NCBI GenBank assembly: GCA_035532535.1
Contig: DATKQT010000033.1
Coordinates: 1-34,609, forward strand
Source of the DNA: Palsa-739 sp035532535
Lineage (GTDB): Bacteria > Actinomycetota > Thermoleophilia > Gaiellales > Gaiellaceae
Length of the DNA stretch: 34,609 nt
Direction of reading: 5' to 3'
The notes beneath the pieces are model-generated. The model did not search any database. It saw nothing but the letters and a program-made list of their open reading frames with translations, and had not been told where the DNA came from. This document shows, piece after piece, positions 31,231 through 34,609 of this stretch. Made by a program: the position numbers and the translations under genes. Positions within the stretch are counted from its first letter, which is position 1. Every line of letters starts with the position of its first letter.

Positions 31231-32052
31231 ATGGCAACCGAAGGCCAGGATCGCGCGGCCCAGCTGACCGCGCTTCCGAAGATCGAGGACATTCCCCGCG
31301 CCGGGGACGGGCTCGACGCGAACCAGGTCCGCGAGGCCTTCGATGCCTTCCGCCGTCACGTTGCGCAGCTCCAGGCGCAGCTCCGCGTGCTGCAGGTGGC
31401 CGGCAATCGCGCCGGAACGGGCGAGCCTGGTGGGCATGCCGTGCGCATGGACGCGCTGCATCTCATCCGCGCTGCGGCCGAGTTCGCCGACACGATCGAG
31501 CGCGACGCGCAGACCGCGTCCGCCGCACAGCTCTCGCGGACGGAGCAGGAGCTCGTCCGGCGGCAGAGCCACATCGGCGACCGCGAGGCAGCGGTCGAAC
31601 GGCAGGGGCAGGAGATCGAGAGGCAGCGTGCCGAGACGCTCAACGCGGCCCGCAACGAGGCGCGCGAGCTGCTCTCGAAGGCACAGGCCGATGCGGCGCG
31701 CGAGCTGCAGGAAGCGGAGGCGCGCGGCGCGCGGCTCCTCGAGCAGTCCCGCCACCAGGCCACGGAGCTCACGAACGCCGCCCGCGCAGAGGTCGAGCAG
31801 ACGCTCGAGTGGGCGCGCAATCAGGCGCGGGTCGTCATCGGCCGTGCGCAGGAGGGCGCCGAGCAGCTCCTCGGTGCGGCCGGGCTCGGACCGGATGCGA
31901 TCGCCAAGGTGGCGGCCGCGATCATGCACTCCGCGGAGCAGTCGAACGAGGACCGTCCGCTTCCGCCGACGGCCGCGCTCGCCGGCCCGCCAACGAGCGT
32001 CGAGGCGCCGCCCGAGCCCGAGGGCTCGGAGCCGTCCGAGCCGCAACCGTAA
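31231..32052 (+). CDS. DivIVA-like / ATP-synthase-b-like coiled-coil protein
   Basis: The product has 273 residues from ATG 31231; TTG 31222 would add three. Residues about 30-55 are a short helix, and about 70-225 is an uninterrupted, highly charged helical region rich in Gln, Glu, Arg and Ala. Heptad-like spacing there predicts a long coiled coil. The C-terminus is Pro/Glu-rich. Such proteins resemble actinobacterial DivIVA/Wag31-type polarity and division factors. The characteristic N-terminal membrane-binding motif is not obvious, so this is a structural rather than a family call. It heads three envelope-type genes. TACTTG or CATACT just upstream may be a weak -10. Confidence 0.75.
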   Translation: MATEGQDRAAQLTALPKIEDIPRAGDGLDANQVREAFDAFRRHVAQLQAQLRVLQVAGNRAGTGEPGGHAVRMDALHLIRAAAEFADTIERDAQTASAAQLSRTEQELVRRQSHIGDREAAVERQGQEIERQRAETLNAARNEARELLSKAQADAARELQEAEARGARLLEQSRHQATELTNAARAEVEQTLEWARNQARVVIGRAQEGAEQLLGAAGLGPDAIAKVAAAIMHSAEQSNEDRPLPPTAALAGPPTSVEAPPEPEGSEPSEPQP

Positions 32053-32055
32053 CCT
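32050..32055 (+). promoter_or_regulatory. Putative leaderless promoter (-10) before the Pro-Glu-rich membrane gene
   Basis: TAACCT (TANNNT) includes the TAA stop of the coiled-coil gene and ends 7 nt before ATG 32063. No Shine-Dalgarno sequence is present. Confidence 0.45.
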
Positions 32056-32062
32056 TCTGCAC

Positions 32063-32706
<644 letters not shown>

Positions 32707-32710
<4 letters not shown>

Positions 32711-33099
32711 AGGCCGCCGCGGGACGGCGCATCGCGTCTCTCGCCGCGGTCGCCCTGCTCGCCGTGTCGATCGCGATCTTCGTCGACCATCGACACCGCC
32801 GCCACCAAATCCTTCCGGCCGGAGCTGGGCCGTGGACGACGGCTCTCGCTGCGCCCTACGCGCCGACCGGGCGGACCGCCTGCGGCGTAAAGGTCGGGGC
32901 GCGCACGATGGGCGTCGGCCATCCCGTGCTGCCCTGCGGCGTTCGCATCTACGTCCGGTTCGGCGGCCGCACGGTGCTGACGAACGTGATCGACCGGGGT
33001 GACGTGCCTTCCGGCCGGGAGCTCAATCTCACGCCAGCGCTGGCCGCGCTGCTCGGCGTGCAGGGAACGCAGAGTATCCAGTGGCGCTTCACGCGCTAG
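32707..33099 (+). CDS. RlpA-like double-psi beta-barrel protein
   Basis: The product has 130 residues. An N-terminal signal or anchor helix (about 9-27) precedes a small domain with the RlpA-like pattern: MGVGHPVLPCGVRIYVRFGG, here VGHPVLPCG, then VIDRGDVPSGRELNLTPALAALLG, here VIDRGDVPSGRELNL. The Asp in IDRG is the conserved acidic residue of this fold. RlpA-type barrels act on or bind peptidoglycan outside the membrane. Two cysteines (ACGVK and PCGVR) may form a disulphide. GTG 32707 overlaps the upstream stop, and the TAG stop is part of the promoter proposed for the structured RNA. Confidence 0.84.
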
Positions 33100-33102
33100 A
33101 GT
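33097..33102 (+). promoter_or_regulatory. -10 element of the structured RNA
   Basis: TAGAGT, identical to the hutH hexamer, contains the RlpA-like gene's stop codon. It is followed by a 7-nt gap and then GGG (33110), exactly where the RNA's closing stem begins. No clear -35 is seen. Confidence 0.55.
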
Positions 33103-33109
33103 GTGACTT

Positions 33110-33216
33110 GGGTCCGGGCCGAATGGTGAACCAACAGCACCATGAAGGGAGCCCGCGTCCGTCTTCGCGGCGGCAGGGCACCCACCTGTTTCGACAGGTT
33201 CCCTAGGTCCGGGCCC
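33110..33216 (+). ncRNA. ssrS: Structured RNA, candidate compact 6S RNA (or mnmA leader)
   Basis: Bases 33110-33120 pair with 33206-33216 over 11 bp, with two G-U pairs. Inside, 33123-33128/33138-33143 form a 6-bp hairpin. Bases 33147-33154 pair with 33176-33183 (one A-A mismatch) below an inner GC stem, and 33184-33189/33194-33199 form a perfect stem with a TTCG tetraloop. This order, closing stem, open 5' side, apical arm, small 3' hairpin, closing stem, is that of 6S RNA, which mimics an open promoter to hold RNA polymerase. The position between aspS and mnmA matches Bacillus 6S-1 RNA. Against this, it is shorter than usual (150-200 nt), and the mnmA start lies 2 nt beyond it, so a cis-regulatory leader is possible. 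Confidence 0.55.
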
Positions 33217-33218
33217 AA

Positions 33219-34472
33219 TTGATCGAGAGCTTCGGAGATTCCACCCGCGACGGCGTGTGGGCCGCGGTGCGGCTCCGCATCGACGGCGAGCGGATCGCCG
33301 AGGCGGATGCGCCGGGGCTCGACCGTTCGATCGACGGGATGACGTTGCTCGAGGCGGCGGCCGTCGGCGGCGAGACGCTCGCGGTGGATGCACTCGCGAA
33401 TGCGCTCGGTCCCGTGTTCCGCGCCGAGCCCTCGCGTGGACGTACCGCGGTGGCGATGAGCGGCGGCGTCGACAGCGCCGTCGCACTGCTGCGTGCGCTC
33501 CCGGGCGCCGTCGGTGTGACCCTTCGACTCTGGCTCGATCCCGCCGGGCCGAGCGCCGAGCGCGCGTGCTGTTCGCCGGAGGCGGTCATCGCGGCGCGCG
33601 CGACCTGTCACCGGCTCGGAGTTCCGCACGTCACGCTCGACCTGCGCGAGGAGTTCCGGAACGCAATCGTCTCGCCCTTCCTCGACGGCTATGCACGAGG
33701 CGAGACGCCGAACCCGTGCATCCGCTGCAACGGCGCGTTCCGCTTCGACGAGCTGCTCGCGTTCGCCGAGCGCGCCGGGTGCGACCGCCTCGCGACCGGT
33801 CACTACGCGCGCATCGTCGAGCGCGGCGGCCGGCGGCTGCTCGCGCGAGGGGCGGACGCCGCGAAGGACCAGTCGTACATGCTCGCGCAGGTCGATCCCG
33901 CGCTTCTCGACCGCATCTGGTTCCCGCTCGGCGAGCAGGGCAAGGAGCAGACGCGCGACGAGGCTGATCGCGCCGGCCTCGACGTCGCGCGCAGAGCGGA
34001 GAGCCAGGAGGCGTGCTTTCTCGCCGGCGACGATTACCGCGCGTTCCTCTCGCGGCACGGGCTCGCGGCGCGGCCGGGGCCGATCGTCGACGCAGACGGC
34101 AACGAGCTCGGCGTCCACAGCGGTGCCTGGGAGTTCACCCCGGGTCAGCGCCGCGGCATCGGCGTCGTCGCGGAGCGCCCGCTCTACGTGCTCGACACGG
34201 ATGCGGCAGCGAACGCCGTTGTCGTCGGCCCGCACGAAGCGCTTGCACGCAGCCGCGTGCGCGCGTCGGGGCGGCTCTACCTTCCGGCCGAGCGCGTCGA
34301 CGCGAAGCTCCGCTATCGCTCTCCGGCCATCGCGGCGCGGGTGTCCGGCACCGAGGCCGGCTTCGAGCTGGAGCTGGACGAGCCCGCCTACGGCGTCGCT
34401 CGGGGCCAGGCGGCCGTTCTCTATGCAGGCGACGCCGTCATCGGCTGCGGAACCGTGACGGGCGCCTCCTAA
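33219..34472 (+). CDS. mnmA: tRNA-specific 2-thiouridylase with extra N-terminal domain
   Basis: The product has 417 residues. The PP-loop AMSGGVDSAVAL (about 78-89) activates uridine-34 with ATP. Catalytic Cys residues lie in NPCIRCNGAFRF and SQEACFLAGDD, and GHYARIVERGG and TPGQRRGIGV are family landmarks. MnmA makes 2-thiouridine at tRNA position 34 of Lys, Glu and Gln tRNAs. About 75 residues precede the PP-loop (DGVWAAVRLRIDGERIAEAD, then a helical part). They resemble the IscU/NifU-like scaffold fold but lack Cys ligands. TTG 33219 is the first start in frame after a stop at 33204, with no ribosome site and only 2 nt after the RNA stem. A later GTG inside the domain is less likely. Confidence 0.93.
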   Translation: MIESFGDSTRDGVWAAVRLRIDGERIAEADAPGLDRSIDGMTLLEAAAVGGETLAVDALANALGPVFRAEPSRGRTAVAMSGGVDSAVALLRALPGAVGVTLRLWLDPAGPSAERACCSPEAVIAARATCHRLGVPHVTLDLREEFRNAIVSPFLDGYARGETPNPCIRCNGAFRFDELLAFAERAGCDRLATGHYARIVERGGRRLLARGADAAKDQSYMLAQVDPALLDRIWFPLGEQGKEQTRDEADRAGLDVARRAESQEACFLAGDDYRAFLSRHGLAARPGPIVDADGNELGVHSGAWEFTPGQRRGIGVVAERPLYVLDTDAAANAVVVGPHEALARSRVRASGRLYLPAERVDAKLRYRSPAIAARVSGTEAGFELELDEPAYGVARGQAAVLYAGDAVIGCGTVTGAS

Positions 34473-34475
34473 GGG

Positions 34476-34481
34476 TAGGAT
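34476..34481 (+). promoter_or_regulatory. Possible -10 after mnmA
   Basis: TAGGAT fits TANNNT and ends 9 nt before GTG 34491, the same spacing as at the hisR start. It is weakly supported, because short purine runs nearby could instead be a ribosome site. Confidence 0.35.
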
Positions 34482-34490
34482 CGCCCGGGA

Positions 34491-34609
34491 GTGCTCGTCG
34501 CCGCATTCACGTGGGGGGATCTCTGGCGACTCGCGCTCGCCGTGTTCCTCCTCGCCGTCGGCATCGGGTCGGCGTATTTCCTCGTCCGGCTGGGCGGAAC
34601 CGCCGGGCG
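34491..34609 (+). CDS. N-terminal fragment of a small membrane protein (3' end outside window)
   Basis: GTG 34491 opens a frame that runs off the window end, giving 39 residues. FTWGDLWRLALAVFLLAVG leads into one strong membrane helix (about 12-30) and then VRLGGTAG. A single N-terminal helix with this flanking pattern resembles DUF948-type membrane proteins found after mnmA and before alaS in related actinobacteria, but the visible part is too short to be sure. It follows the mnmA stop by 18 nt in the same direction. Confidence 0.6.
   Translation, partial: MLVAAFTWGDLWRLALAVFLLAVGIGSAYFLVRLGGTAG

Noticed and set aside
33110..33216. SAM-type or other known riboswitch upstream of mnmA
   Set aside because: None of the conserved cores recalled for SAM-I/IV, cobalamin, TPP, glycine or guanidine riboswitches is present. 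The stem arrangement and synteny fit a 6S-like RNA better.
33110..33216. Bacterial SRP (4.5S) RNA
   Set aside because: It lacks the GGAA-capped apical hairpin with its conserved asymmetric loops, and the branched fold is wrong.

Overview
The window is 34.6 kb of very GC-rich DNA (about 70% by eye) with strong G/C third positions and many GTG starts. Genes are tightly packed and often share 4-nt GTGA or ATGA stop/start overlaps. The gene set suggests a deep-branching actinobacterium, most likely Thermoleophilia (Gaiellales/Solirubrobacterales): a DUF4129-MoxR-DUF58 cluster, a YerC/TrpR-type regulator in the his locus, a hisS-aspS-mnmA neighbourhood, and an MnmA with an extra N-terminal domain. 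The taxonomy is inferred, not proven.

Layout. Bases 1-760 hold the end of a possible pilin-like gene, a strong hairpin, tRNA-Glu(CTC) and a small unknown ORF. Bases 755-4845 (minus) carry a DUF4129 / small membrane protein / MoxR ATPase / DUF58 / membrane protein operon. tRNA-Gln(CTG) lies at 4870-4940. Bases 4979-11745 (minus) carry a uracil-DNA glycosylase, a two-gene heterodimeric-type ABC exporter, two paralogous membrane proteins and an HD-domain protein. Between the two paralogs is a 14-codon remnant of an ABC transporter tail. Bases 11744-13111 (plus) carry a DUF4395 protein and ftcD.

Bases 13100-19185 are a compact histidine biosynthesis locus. hisA diverges from the plus-strand run hisR(yerC-like)-hisG-hisD-hisCB-hisH-hisF-hisIE. 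A near-perfect 20-bp palindrome fills the whole hisA/hisR gap and overlaps -10 motifs on both strands. HisC and HisB are one continuous reading frame, HisD is shortened, and hisG has no standard start codon. Directly downstream come hutH and hutU (histidine degradation). A redox cassette follows (apbE, ferric-reductase-like haem membrane protein, NuoF-like flavoprotein, 3-Cys ferredoxin, Thr-rich exported protein), preceded by four 11-13-bp-spaced direct repeats that look like an OmpR/PhoP-type site. Then comes hutI. With ftcD on the other flank, the locus can both make histidine and degrade it to glutamate and formamide.

Bases 26845-34609 hold a small membrane protein, a cupin, an MBL-fold hydrolase, hisS, aspS, three envelope/division-type genes (coiled coil, Pro-Glu-rich membrane protein, RlpA-like barrel), a structured RNA of about 107 nt, mnmA, and the start of another membrane protein. 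Gene order hisS-aspS-RNA-mnmA parallels the Bacillus locus that carries 6S-1 RNA, so the RNA is proposed as a compact 6S-like RNA. A mnmA leader element is the alternative.

A recurring signal is a TANNNT hexamer 6-7 nt before a start codon, with no Shine-Dalgarno sequence, often built on the stop codon of the preceding gene. It points to widespread leaderless transcription.
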